This document shows, in pieces, positions 12,709 through 23,815 of a stretch of 64,000 bases of DNA. The stretch comes from Hsuehochloa calcarea (Eukaryota; Streptophyta; Magnoliopsida; Poales; Poaceae). The stretch spans positions 4,092,001-4,156,000 of the forward strand of contig CM070605.1 of the NCBI GenBank assembly GCA_036346395.1, given 5' to 3'. The translations under genes were made by a program, and so were the position numbers. The notes beneath the pieces are model-generated. The model saw only the letters and a list, made by a program, of their open reading frames with translations, was not told where the DNA came from and made no database searches. Numbering within the stretch: position 1 is the stretch's first letter; each line of letters starts with the position of its first letter.

Positions 12709-13411
12709 AGCCGAAATGAAGCAAAAAGCTAACGACTAGGGGAATGGAATATCACTTAATCGAAAGCCGAAAACAGCAAGTGTATAAACTTAAACAGGCT
12801 TATAAAAAGACTCCAAAAATCGCAATGAATCACCAAACCAAAGCTCAACTTCCCAATGCAACTAACCCGTATTGAATGAACGAGTAATTGATTGTGAAGA
12901 TAAAAATCAGAATATAACGTAAGATCTAATACCACTAAAGAACAAGGCTAAATCAGCAAAAATAGTGTTAGATACATAGCTAACTAGTATCATATCTTAC
13001 CCTTCTACTCCTACAAGTTTTAGTTGATTAAACTTTCATTTTCTACCCTGTTTAGAACTTTTGAGCTTGCTGTCCGGAAATTGAAAGATCGTCATCCAGG
13101 TTTTGCATCCAAGCTTCTAGTCGCAATTTATCCATTCCAGAAACTTCAAAACCTTGTAGAGGGCAGCCAACACTTCAATTTGCCAAGCTCATTAGTTCCA
13201 ACACCCAATTAAAAGATAACATTATTTTTGAAGGAAGGAGAGATAAACCATTTTTAAACTCAAATTAGAGTAAGGTGAGAAGAGAAAGCTAAGATAGGTA
13301 AGGAGTAAAATCTGAGAATTCCTTAAGCTTTCATAAATCATTTGATACTTTGAAATTAGGGTTTTCCAAAATATCCTAAAGACGACCAAGCTTGGGTTAC
13401 TACGGTCGTAT
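12709..13411 (-). other. Untranslated leader of Gypsy J
   Basis: This AT-rich stretch lies between primer site and gag and has no supported ORF. The 62-codon plus-strand ORF at 13024 has no recognisable features. Confidence 0.5.
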
Positions 13412-13424
13412 GACTCTGATACCA
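13412..13424 (-). promoter_or_regulatory. Primer-binding site of Gypsy J
   Basis: TGGTATCAGAGTC on the minus strand lies six bases inside the LTR end at 13431. It fixes the orientation and inner border of the LTR. Confidence 0.8.
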
Positions 13425-13430
13425 AAACTT

Positions 13431-16400
13431 TGTGAGGACCCCGGATTATTGGGCTTGTAATGCTTAGTCACCAATTGACCCTAGCATCATAAACGAAATA
13501 ACACGTGTCTTCGAGACATGTATACTTCCCAGAAATGCAGTATACACACCTCTTTACAAAATTCATGCATCAATTCCATTCATTCATATAGAACCGAAGC
13601 AAAGCAACAACCAGAAGATAACATAAATAAATGATAGTTATTACACAAGAGAAGCCGACCGGCCAAACGACATATACATATAGAAATTAAACAGCGGAAG
13701 CAAAAGCGCCATAAGATGGCCATAAACAAAAGAGCCAATCAGTGTGCCTTTAACCCACAAGGCAACCGATCGGACCGCCAAGCTAGTCGTCGAATCCACA
13801 GCACATTTCACAAAAGTGAGGCCCTTGGAGCTCACCCTCCTCCTCTGCAACAAATAGTTAAGCAAAGCAAATGAGTACAAAAATTGTACTCCGCAAGACT
13901 TACGTGTAGAGTAACAGACCTATACATATGCTACATGTAAGCTTATTTAAGTGGAGGCTGTATGTTTCATTTTCAGCACAAAGCAGTCTTTATTTGCAAT
14001 AATGAAGTATAGTTAAAAGCAAGTTAACAAATCTGTTTTTAATATTCAAATAACCGGAAATGACAACAATATAACAGTAGATAGACGACAACAACAATCT
14101 TGGAAGTGACTAAACCATTAGTCACCACAACAATAGCATGAATTACCCATTCATACCAACCATGTCAAATTTTAATTTAAAAGGTTGTAGTCTAACTCTT
14201 GCAAAACCTAACCAAGCGTGTCCATAACCTAGGACGAGGCTATTCGAATAGTTTTATACCCTGCAGGGGTGTACTAATGTACCCATACGCCAGACCGCCT
14301 TTTTGCCACATGATTAGCATACTTTCTTTGGTATGCCGGCACAGCTAAGTCCTACGAGACATTTCCAATATTGTGTATTAACTACGAGCCGCCCGTATGG
14401 ATAGAAACCCATACGTTGTGTCGGAGTCATTGTAAAGCCTCGGTCAACTACCCGTCTCAGGTAAAGCCTTGGACAACTACAATGCTCCTCGAGGTGGAGA
14501 GCCTACCCAGAATCTCCACCACCGCACACCCAACACAAGAACACATATCCTTTTCACACAACACACACAACCCCTCCCGCGACTCGGAGATAACACACGC
14601 CAAAGTACTAAGTCAAGAGAGGTCCCATATCCCTCTCGCGTGGTTAGCACGCAAAAATGCTTAGAGAGTGTGACACAAGATGTTCGGTCCTTGTTGACTT
14701 AGGCAAGACATCCACAAACCCAATAACCCACCATCCAACCACTTGCCCAAGTCTAAAACAATGTTTCATTTTTAGATTTCTACTTTACCAAAATAACAAA
14801 GCACAAGTGCTAGACATAATGGAATAATATTTAGATGTGTGATCAAGATCATCGACTAAAATCGATGATCGCCCATTATTACCGACTAAGCATTTCTAAG
14901 CAATTCTAATTCGCAATCTACTAAGTGACAAGAGCTCATCCATCGAACTCAAATCACAGCAAATAACCTAGGCTCATGGTAGTAGAGGATAAACAATTCC
15001 TACAGATTATGCAACTATAGGATGCTAACCATAATTTAACAACAAAATAGCAATGCATACATACAAGTTGAAATCAATATATTAGACTTGAAAAATAATA
15101 GGATTAACATGATCAAACTGCTTGCCTGTTTACTGTGGGTCCATATGTTGCTGAGGATCAATTATATTGTCAATGTGCTCTTCGGATCCTAATGAGAAAG
15201 CGAGAAACAACCGATAAGAACGAAGAAAACGCAAAGACCCAACAGTAAACTTTCTCCAAAAATTCTGAAAATTTTACAGTAGCAAGACCATGATTTATAA
15301 GGAATTTAGCAATAAGAACCAATTGATTTGGATTCTTAATGCAAACGATATGACCAAAACAATTTTTCTCAGCTTTTATAAATAAAAAATGCTACTATTT
15401 ATTAGCAAAATTTTCTGGAGCTATACTAGAGTTGGAAACATTTTTAGATTAAAGTTTAGTTAAAAACATAACCAACAAAATTTGAATCAACCGAAAAGGA
15501 ATTAAAATGAATTAGTTATGCATTTTACAAGTTATCATAATTTTCAGTTGATAAATAAATCCTTTCGGGAAAATCAGAAATGAGAATCGACGTGGCCGAA
15601 CTTGGAGCGTTGATCTTGGATCCAACGGTCCAAGCCCCTGTGCTGACGCGCGCGCGCCGCTCAAACCCTAAACGTCAACCGTTGGATCTGGATCCAACGG
15701 TTCATGTGGATCAGAGCATTCGGGCGGTCCGAACGTTCACGCGCACGCGAGCCGTGGATCTGGGATCCAACGATCCATGCGGACTCGAATCGGGACCGTT
15801 GATCTTGGATCCAACGGGTCACAGACCGAAACACGCGACGAATTCAAATTTCCGCGCGAATGTGGGCCGTAGATCTAAGGATCTACGGTCCAGACCGACT
15901 CACGTTCAAAACGCCCGTCCTGTTTTCGTCCGGCAAAAACGACGGGGAAGCTCGGCTCGCCGCCGGCGTCTCTGGCCACGGCGGTGTGAGCAAGTGCCCA
16001 AAATGGGTCCCAAACATCATTGCGCATCTAATGGTACCAATGGATTTGGCTGCGGTGGTCTAGAACGCCGGCAAGCCAGAGAGAACCGAAGTGGCCGAAA
16101 GTGACAAAAATGAAAAACGGCAAAGAGCTCAGCTGCGGTTCAAGGGAGCAGGTGCCAGGCCACTAGGGACTAAAGAGGGGTTACCTGAGCGCAAAGAATG
16201 CAGCGAGGAGAGTCGAGACGGCTCGCGCGAGGAGAAACACTGATTTCGGCCGAAAAGGGGGAAATCCAAATTCAGTTCTATCCTGAGTAAATTGAACCAA
16301 ATTGAGTGAGGGTTAAGCTTCAGAGAGTAAAGGGGGAGTAGAGGGAGCAAAGACTCGAAGAAGAAAACCCCTGCTGCACCGACTCCACCGAAGCTCCAAA

Positions 16401-17448
16401 ACCGACAATGGCGGCCGAAGGATTCCCGAGGATATGCAGCTCCAGCGAACTTGTGAGTGCTAGCTAGAGTTGCGGAGGTGCTAAAGGAAGCTAAGGTAGA
16501 AACAATGGAGCTTAAATAGCCGAGGATGTCCGAGAGCAACGGCGATATCCCGCTCGGGTCAACACGGCCATTAGAGCGCGAGAGAGCGACGGGAGCAGTT
16601 GGAGAGTGGACGCCTGAGGGAGGAGCACGACGGGCATTTAATTGCACGCAGAGCTAGCCGTTTAAAGGCGACCGAGGAGTGGACTGCACGCGCGGCTTTT
16701 CTCCTCTGCGCAGGCCATGGCTGAGCTCACGCGCGCGCTGACCGGAGGAAGGAGACGACGTGTCGACCGTCGGATTGAAATCGAACGGCTGAGTTAGAAC
16801 GAGTGGATTAAAATGATTCCATCGTTCTGTTGATCAAGGACCGTTCGATGCCGATCCAACGGCTCACAACGCCCGCGCCCGATCGACCGCGCCGGTGCGT
16901 TTAGTTGGTTGGACCGAGTCAAGTGGCTCGAGCCCGAGTCTGGTCCGAACCCGAGGAACAGTGCAAACCAGTTAGGTTTTTAATTTTAAACATCTGATTT
17001 TTGAGAAATTATTTGAGGTAGCACACAAGCTCCAAAAATTATGAAATTTTAACTGGAGCTTGCTGACAGCAGGAGGAACCTCTCCTAAAATTTTCAGAGA
17101 TTTTCATGCACTGAATTTTTCTCCAGAAATTCCAGAAGATGAGAAATAGGTTTTGACCAAATTTGACTTGCCTCCAAAACTTATCAAATAATTTCTAAAA
17201 ATCATGAGATAATTCAGAGGTGTTGCCAAGCCTCCCTAGAACTCAGGAAAAATATTTCCAAGGGTTTGGCATGAGATCTATGCCAAGGAGGTCTTTGATT
17301 AGTGTCAAATGAGGATTTAAATTTGATTTTCTATAATTCTTTTTAAAAGAATTACAAAAATGACCAAGGGCTTCAAGATGCAAGAAAAGTTTTAATTTCT
17401 TCTTATTTTCTTACATTTGAAACACAAATCCATATTTGGGATGTTACC
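13431..17448 (-). repeat. 5' LTR of Gypsy J (about 4.0 kb)
   Basis: In the minus sense it starts GTAACATCCC (terminal TG altered to GG) and ends GTCCTCACA. A TATA-like GCTATTTAAG lies at 16511-16520. It contains the GC-rich CCGTTGGATC repeat block (about 15596-15900), the palindromes CTATTCGAATAG (14240-14251) and CCCTGCAGGG (14259-14268), and a GAGTACAA/TTGTACTC stem-loop (13873-13891). ORFs such as 15580-16104 follow from the GC-rich repeats and are not genes. Confidence 0.75.
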
Positions 17449-18196
17449 GCTTGGCAAAAAGGCGGTTTGGCGTGTGGGTACATTGGTACACCCCTGCAGG
17501 GTTCAAACTATTGAAATAGCCTCGTCCTAGGTTATGGACATGCTTGGGGAGGTCTTCCAAGAGTTAGACTACAACCTTTTAATTAAAATTTGACATGGTT
17601 GGCATGAATGGGTAATTCATGCTATTGTTGTGGCGACTAGTGGTTAGTCATTTCTAGGATGTTGTTGTCATCTATCTATTGTTATTATTGTTGTCAAATT
17701 GTTATTTGAATATTAAAAATAGAATTGTCAACTTGCTTTTAAATGTACTACATTATTGCAAATAAAGATTGCTTTGTGCCGAAAATGAAACATGCAGCCT
17801 CCACTCAAATAAGCTTGCATGTAGCATATGTATAGGTCTGTTTTACTACACGTAAGTCTTGCGGAGTACAATTTTTGTACTCATTTGCTTTGCTTAACTA
17901 TTTGTTGCAGAGGAGGAAGGTGAGCCCCAAGGGCTTCACTTTTGTGAGATGTGCTGCGGGTTTGACGACTAGCTTGGCGGCCCGGTCGGTTGCCTTGTGG
18001 AAAAGGCACACTGATTGGCTCTTTTGTTTATCGCCATCTTATGGCATTTCGCTTCCGCAGTCTAATTAAATTTATTTGTATGACTTTGGGCCGGTCGGCC
18101 TCTCTTTTGTAACAGCTTTACTATGTATGTCTTTGGATCTGTCCTGTTCTGCTTCGGTTCTATGTGAATGAATGGAATTGATGCATGACTTTTTGT
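17449..18196 (+). repeat. Gypsy LTR K, right part
   Basis: This is the plus-strand continuation of K, homologous to the inverse of 13540-14330 in J. It carries CCCTGCAGGG (17492-17501), CTATTGAAATAG (17508-17519) and the GAGTACAA stem-loop (17864-17882), followed by TTTGTTGCAG. It stops about 110 bp before the expected LTR end, at about 18196, where Copia L sequence begins. Confidence 0.7.
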
Positions 18197-18480
18197 CATA
18201 AGATGGCTTCAGGTGCTCCACGCGTGCGGCCAGGAGGGGATGCTCCACCTGCTACTTCGTTCACTCAGCGCCAGATGCGGACGCAGTGTGCGGATGTTTG
18301 GGAGTTTGATGGCTTTGCTGCCCGCTTGACCGAGGCAGCAGGAGAACGCAACGGATGAAGTCTGTAGCGCTGATGCTCCGACGCAGCTGATGACAAAGGC
18401 GCGCCGCTTGACGGGAGACGACGGCGGCCTGATTGATCTACTATTTTTTCTGTATCTCTCTTCAAACCCTAATTTTTTGC
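18197..18480 (-). other. Leader fragment of Copia L; 51-codon ORF on the plus strand
   Basis: This stretch lies between LTR K and the L primer site. On the minus strand it should be the internal leader of L. A GC-rich 51-codon plus-strand ORF (18203-18358, starting MASGAPRVRPGG) is not recognised, and codon use alone does not prove it real. Confidence 0.35.
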
Positions 18481-18766
18481 GCTCTGATACCACTTGTTGG
18501 AAAAAAAATAGGGACAAAAGGAGATACGAATTTTTACGTGAAAAACCCTTGCGGGAAAAAACTACGGGCGTCATCCGGCGATGATCACTATATGAGGAGT
18601 GTTTACAAATCACAGATGATTTACAATGAGGCGCCAACTCTCTCCGTGCGGCTTACAAGAGGTATATAAAGGGGTAAAGGACTTAGAGTCCAAGTAGGAA
18701 ACTTATCCGCTAATGTGGAAACTAATCCGGACTCATCCATATTAGACAATTCTGATCACAATAACA
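18481..18766 (-). mobile_element. Short Copia LTR L with primer-binding site
   Basis: The LTR occupies 18495-18766 (about 272 bp). In the minus sense it starts TGTTATTGTGATC and ends TTTCCAACA. The primer site TGGTATCAGAGC is at 18481-18492. A TATA box (TTTATATACC on the minus strand) lies near 18660-18672. A compact LTR with this ending fits the Tnt1/Tto1-like Copia group. The element body is missing beyond about 18197. Confidence 0.75.
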
Positions 18767-18768
18767 AC

Positions 18769-19222
18769 ATTAATATGGAGGTGTCAAAACGTGCTGAATA
18801 TGTGATGAAAATTCATGTCAAGACTAAAGAGGAAATTGCAAAGAAGGCACGTTACTATGTTGAGAAGGTGAACAAGTCATGGAAGAAGATACTACTTGAA
18901 CCGGGTGACTTGAGAAGATCAATGACAATGCATATAAAATAGAGCTTCTGGATGATGATTATGTTGTGAGTTCTACATTCAATGTTGCTGATTTGTCACC
19001 GTTCTTTGAACTAGAAGAATCTGAGTTGAGGGCGACTCCTTTTCAAGAGGGGAATGATGATAAGAACATCTTGATTGGACCGATTACACGAATATGAGCT
19101 CAAAGGATGAATCAACAGGTGAACTCACTCCTAGTTGAATTTGATTTTTATTCACATGAAAACTGGTTACTACTTAATGCTAGTATTTTAATTGTTCTCA
19201 GGTTTGTGCGTGAGAAAAAGGT
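18769..19222 (+). pseudogene. 3' end of a Gypsy pol (after integrase)
   Basis: Plus-strand residues read KRAEYVMKIHVKTKEEI, then KKARYYVEKVN. After an internal deletion near 18915 they resume in another frame (NAYKIELLDDDY, TFNVADLSPFF, then GPITRI and a tail ending IVLRFVREK). This is the well-known C-terminal stretch of plant Ty3/Gypsy polyproteins. It is broken and fragmentary. Its 5' side abuts Copia LTR L. Confidence 0.75.
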
Positions 19223-20030
19223 AACATGATGCAAAGCAAGCACAGTTAACTAGTACGGGAGCATGGAAGGCTGAGAGGGATTAAGTACAGGTTGCTGCTG
19301 CTCATTGTTGTTGGCGTGGAGTTTGACTGCAAGAAGACGTCACGATGGATTGCATGCTATTTGCTTTGGAAAGAATATTCTTATCCGTGCTATCACTTTT
19401 GGGGGCCGAACTCGGTCTTTCGGAGATCCTGAAGAAAACCAGATGGAACTGATTTCTATCAACGTGATGAACCATGTACTGATTTCTGAGTCTGTTGCAT
19501 GCGTGCTATCACCTTGGACCTAACCATGTGCTGGTCGGTTTGTTATTTAATTTATTTGTCCAAACCAACTTAGACTATGTGTGCACGTGTGTTATGGAAC
19601 CGAGTAGGGTTCGGTCCCTTAGTCCCACCGGCCCTAGAGGCTTTATAATTAGATGTACTTACTCTTGGGTGGACAGACCACTACGAATCAATCTGAAAAT
19701 ATTATTTTCAAAGAGAGCTATACACTTGTTCTACTTAAGGTTTGACATACAGTTTCAACCTAGAGGGGAGTTGAGCTTAATCCCGTTGTTCTTGTGATTC
19801 CTTATGTTTTGCAGGAGCGGTGACATGTCTACTTTGTGTGGTTGGATAGACAGGATCACAAATGTGTGGTTGGGTGAATTGTTTTGTCGTGGATTGCTGT
19901 TTTGACAGTGATTGGCGCCATCGTTTCGTCGGGTTACACGGATCCGAAGTTATCATCGATCCTACGTCGTGAAGATCGGGCATCCGCGTATCAAGAAATG
20001 GAGATTGCTATCTATTCACCAAAGGACTCA
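19223..20030 (+). repeat. Gypsy 3' untranslated region and LTR remnant
   Basis: This follows the pol tail on the same strand. The stretch ends CGTGAAGATCGGGCATCCGC near 19987, a typical U5-like end, with no PBS after it. I cannot place the LTR start exactly. ORFs in it are short and unconvincing. Confidence 0.45.
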
Positions 20031-20572
20031 AAGCGGTGATGTATATTGCAAAAGGTATGCTCTGATTACAGAGAAAATGACTGTGAATACACGTGGATTA
20101 AGGTTTGAATTAGGATCTATCTTTACAATAGCACATAGGCAAGGCTTTTATAGTTCTACAAGCATCAGCAATTGATTGCAATAGTGCCTCTTCACGTCAA
20201 TGGTCGCGTCCCTTTAAGCCAATCACCGCGTCCCTTCATGGTGACCGCTGTGTCTCCAGATATAATGGTCAATACCTTCTCCACATGGGTGGTAATTAAC
20301 CACACGTGGGCAACCGCCTTTGAGGACATCCTGTTGGGGGTAGGTCCTGAGGTGGTCCGAAGAGACCTCTCCAGAGAGAGGTCTTGGTGTGATCTGAAGG
20401 GACCTCTCCAGGGGAGAGGTCTTGGAATGGTCCGAAGGGAAGGTTTTTGGGTCCACCTTCTGATTGTGTAATTAATCCTGGGCCTAGTAAGCTAATTCGG
20501 GCCCTAGTAGAGGATCCAGATTACTTTTGAATAAAGTTATATCTAGATAATTTGACTATTCAATAATCTTCG
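20031..20572. other. Unclassified repeat-like segment with two stem-loops
   Basis: No gene is supported. Two neighbouring inverted repeats stand out at 20363-20384 (AGACCTCTC/GAGAGGTCT) and 20401-20421 (GACCTCTCC/GGAGAGGTC), 37 bp apart. The segment ends where Copia H gag begins, so it is probably an LTR fragment or junction sequence. Confidence 0.4.
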
Positions 20573-22343
20573 TCAATAAATGCTATAGAATTTGGTTTTA
20601 GCAATTGAGCATGCATTTTGTAGATGTCCTATATTATGACATTTGTAACAATATTTTCTATTTTGTTTTACAAATCTTGCGGGTTTGTAAACTTGTTTCT
20701 TAATTTTCTTGGAAATAAACACAAGTCCTTCTATATAAAATGAGCATTTTTGCTTACTCAACAACTTGTTAGGAGTGACTTTTCTCTTGAAGCATCTTTC
20801 CAAGCTCTTGCTTAGCTTGGTGACTTGCTCTTTTAGTTCATTATTTTTCAACAATGCCCAAGGGATCATAAGGCTTAGCCATACTAGAATTAGAATCTAT
20901 TTTAGAATAACATAGCATGGCTAATAAATCATCGCAACAAGTAGAAGTACTAGTCATCGATATTATTTTTGGAGTACCTTCTACTCTATATATCTCATTA
21001 ATAATATCACAAGAAATTCCAACATTTGAAATAGATTCTCAATATCCTTAAGAAGGAGAGAGTCATGAGCTTCCTTTAGCTTCTCAAAAGAGTCTTTTAG
21101 AGAGAGATACCCTTTCTTCAAGTCTTTGAATTTTGACTTCTCCTTTCTAAGATATTCATTTAATTCTTCAAGCATGCCCATTAATTTATTATATGAAGGT
21201 TCACTATCATTAATGGATTTTATATTTTCTCCTCTAGCCATGAGACATGTAGGAGTGGAGAAGAGTGATGATGCTTCATTGATGGCAATGCCGACAAGTC
21301 CCTTCTTCTTGGAGGATTTATCATCATCGGATTCAAGTCCGAATACTCCTCATCGGAGTTCCACTCCCCGATATGAGCCTCACCCTTGCCATCTTAATGA
21401 ATCTTTTTGAAAATCTTTTCCTTTCCATTGAATCATTTCTTCTTGAGTGACTTGGTCTTGTCATCCTTCTTGTTTGGGCAATGTGAAGGCATATGCCCCT
21501 TCTCTTCATACTCGTAGCAATTAATATTGCTATAGCGCTTGTTGTCGTTGTTGAAATGCCTATTTTTTCTCTTGTCAAAGTTTGCACTCCGAAATGAGAG
21601 CATTTTCATGACTTTTTTCATTATCATCACAAGGAGAGCGAACTCTTCTTATAAATCTTCTTCTTCATCCTCCGTTTCATCAGTTGATTCCACTTTTGCC
21701 TTGAAAGTGGTGATCTTCTTATTGAAGGTGGATGGCTCCGAAAGCTCCTCTTTTCTTGTACAACTCATTTGATGAGGTTACCTAAGAGACCGGTTGGTGT
21801 CATCCTTGGCAATTCGGATGAATTGAGAAGCAGAGTCACCAACTTCTCGTATTTCTCATGTAGATCCTAAAGCATTTTTCGCATAATATCAACATCAATT
21901 AAGTTAGTGCCTAGACCTTTGAGCTCATTTAAAATGTTGTTAAGACAAGAATACAACTCGGTGATGTTTTCATTAGGCAACATTGTAAATGTCTCATATT
22001 TAATCCGAAGCCTATGCAATTTAGCTTCTTTGAATTTCTGTGAGCGTAGTCCATATCTCATGAGCAGTTTCGAGGTTGCTTACTCGATTGAACTCATCCA
22101 CGTTCAAAGCTCCAAAGAGAGCATTCATAGTTTGAGCATTGAGGTGGGAGTTTTGTTCCTCAAGATCTGTGGGGTGTGTAGGATCAAGTGCCATAACGAA
22201 ACCCTCACTAACAATTCTCCATATGCTTGGGTTCATGGCAAACATAATTTGAGCCATCAAATAGAGGTTCTTTGCCTATTAACATACCTCACTAGCCATC
22301 CTTTCTCTGCAAGACGGTTAAGTCTAAATAAAAGAGAGACCAA
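20573..22343 (-). pseudogene. Decayed gag of Copia H (SIRE-like)
   Basis: In the minus-strand direction: gag N-terminal parts at 22260-22021 (NVDEFNRVSNLETAHEIW) and 22061-21867; a knuckle at about 21490-21530 reading CYEYEEKGHMPSHC, with the second Cys replaced by Tyr; a coiled-coil part at 21241-20981; and a second knuckle CYKCHNIGHLQNAC near 20630. Several frameshifts separate them. The order matches Copia gags with a long coiled tail. It is cut at 20573 before pol. Confidence 0.7.
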
Positions 22344-22355
22344 GCTGTGATACCA
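22344..22355 (-). promoter_or_regulatory. Primer-binding site of Copia H
   Basis: TGGTATCACAGC on the minus strand lies two bases inside the LTR end at 22358. It differs by one base from the common TGGTATCAGAGC. Confidence 0.65.
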
Positions 22356-22357
22356 CA

Positions 22358-22919
22358 TGTAGGATCAAGGATGACCGACTAGAGGGGGTGAATAGGAGGT
22401 TTCTGAAAATCTTGTTCTCTAATTCACAATTTTAACACGTAAAGCTTAACAAGTGAATTTTAGCACAATTTAAGAGATATAAAAACTAAGCTTGCACTAT
22501 AACATCTCAAGATTATGTCGATACTAAAAACAATTCTAGCTAATCAATTTAACAAAAGTGAAATTTGCTAGAAATGTAAATATGGAAGAAGTAAAGATAA
22601 AGAATAAACCACAACGAAGACACTTGAAGTTTGTCTCGTGGTATCGAAGACTTCTTGGTCTTCACTATTCCACATTGAGGTAAGTCCAAACAAATTAGAC
22701 CAGCTCCACGAATTAAGCCTTAACCACCTTGATTCCACTAGTATTGCACTTCCTCCACTCCAGAGTTGGTGAGCATCAACCAATCACAACCGTTGTCAGG
22801 CCTCTTCATAATCTTCTTCAAAGGATCACCGCACAAACTACCTCCAAAACCGTCTAGGTGGTGGCAAGCACCAAGTGTAATACTTGAGGAATATCAAGTG
22901 CCAACAAGATCAACTAATG
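22358..22919 (-). repeat. Copia H LTR copy 1, primer-site end
   Basis: It starts (plus strand) TGTAGGATCAAGG and is homologous to 5132-5633. Its last 50 bp also match the start of LTR copy 2 at 25952-26010. After 22919 the sequence breaks into a 69-bp module that recurs at 23816. Confidence 0.7.
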
Positions 22920-22940
22920 TGGCCCATGTGCTCCTAACTA

Positions 22941-23009
22941 TGAGGAGTTGTGTGGTGGGATTAGTCCCATATTGCTTGTCTCAAGTGAGTTGTAGTGGTA
23001 TATAATGCC
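22941..23009. repeat. 69-bp direct-repeat module, copy 1
   Basis: By eye it is identical to 23816-23884 (TGAGGAGTTGTGTGG at the start, TATAATGCC at the end). It lies between the two halves of H LTR copy 1. The content (GGATTAGTCCCATATTGC) resembles the start of a retrotransposon LTR. Confidence 0.7.
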
Positions 23010-23040
23010 GCTTGAGGATCCAATTAGCGTAGCACCTCCG

Positions 23041-23801
23041 GGTTAACTCCTATTTAACACGGCGTTAATTTAATGTGCCGAAAGTACGATAAAGTGAGGT
23101 GCTATGTGTGCGCTGGTCAATCGTACTACCGATTTCTAGAGGATAAAAGTAACCCAAAACATACTCTCGAAAAAACGGGCATTGAGCCGTATTAATTTGG
23201 GTCGATGTGGTGTTACAAATGGTATCGAGCATCAACATGCTCTTGGAATAAACATACCACCATGTAAAACTCGGACTACCAAGACAACAAGCGGGTCACA
23301 TCAATTACTACTAAAGCGCGGCATATGGCGCATGACACATGTGGGCACAAAATTCGATCCTCAAGGACACATGGCATGGCATCTAGCCTACAATCCGATC
23401 TTTTCACCAAAACACCGAGACCGTAAAAGCTATAAAGAGTCCTTAGGCTACAATATACCTTTTGGGTGAGCCATGTTCTTTGCATTATCTTTGCATTGCT
23501 ATTACCATGTTATCATTCAAAACTGGGGCTAAGACTTTAAAATATCTTAGCAAACATATTAGTCCCATACATTTGTCATTAATTATGAAACCACCTTTAG
23601 GGTCCTAGATACTTTAAATCTCGACACCGGCATGCGATGTTCCATCTTTAGGCGATACCATAGATACACCGTACGGTTGTTGTTGTTCGTTGAGGATGAT
23701 CCACGAATTTCACAGGAACACGATAGGTTGGCCGGAAGAGAGGGTGAATGTAATACCGCTACATCGACATGCTCAACATTAGATCGCTCCAACTCTTCTT
23801 G
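23041..23801 (-). repeat. Copia H LTR copy 1, outer half (many small gaps)
   Basis: It is homologous to 26270-27210 of LTR copy 2 but lacks many 1-3 bp pieces, often TG out of CTGG. It ends abruptly at the second 69-bp module. ORFs at 23182-23469 and 23583-23880 are LTR sequence. Confidence 0.65.
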
Positions 23802-23815
23802 GCCCATGTGGCCCA

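Larger units (their letters stand above)
11706..17448 (-). mobile_element. Truncated Gypsy element J inserted in LTR K
   Basis: On the minus strand the order is LTR (17448-13431), primer site, untranslated leader, then gag broken off inside its zinc knuckle at about 11712. Pol and the second LTR are missing. K and J are the same family in opposite orientation. About 750 bp of K is missing at the join, which suggests a deletion that removed the 3' part of J together with part of K. The event order is inferred. Confidence 0.7.

Noticed and set aside
15580..16104. 174-codon ORF in LTR J
   Set aside because: It is caused by GC-rich dyad repeats of the LTR; the inverted mate K gives different ORFs at the same place.
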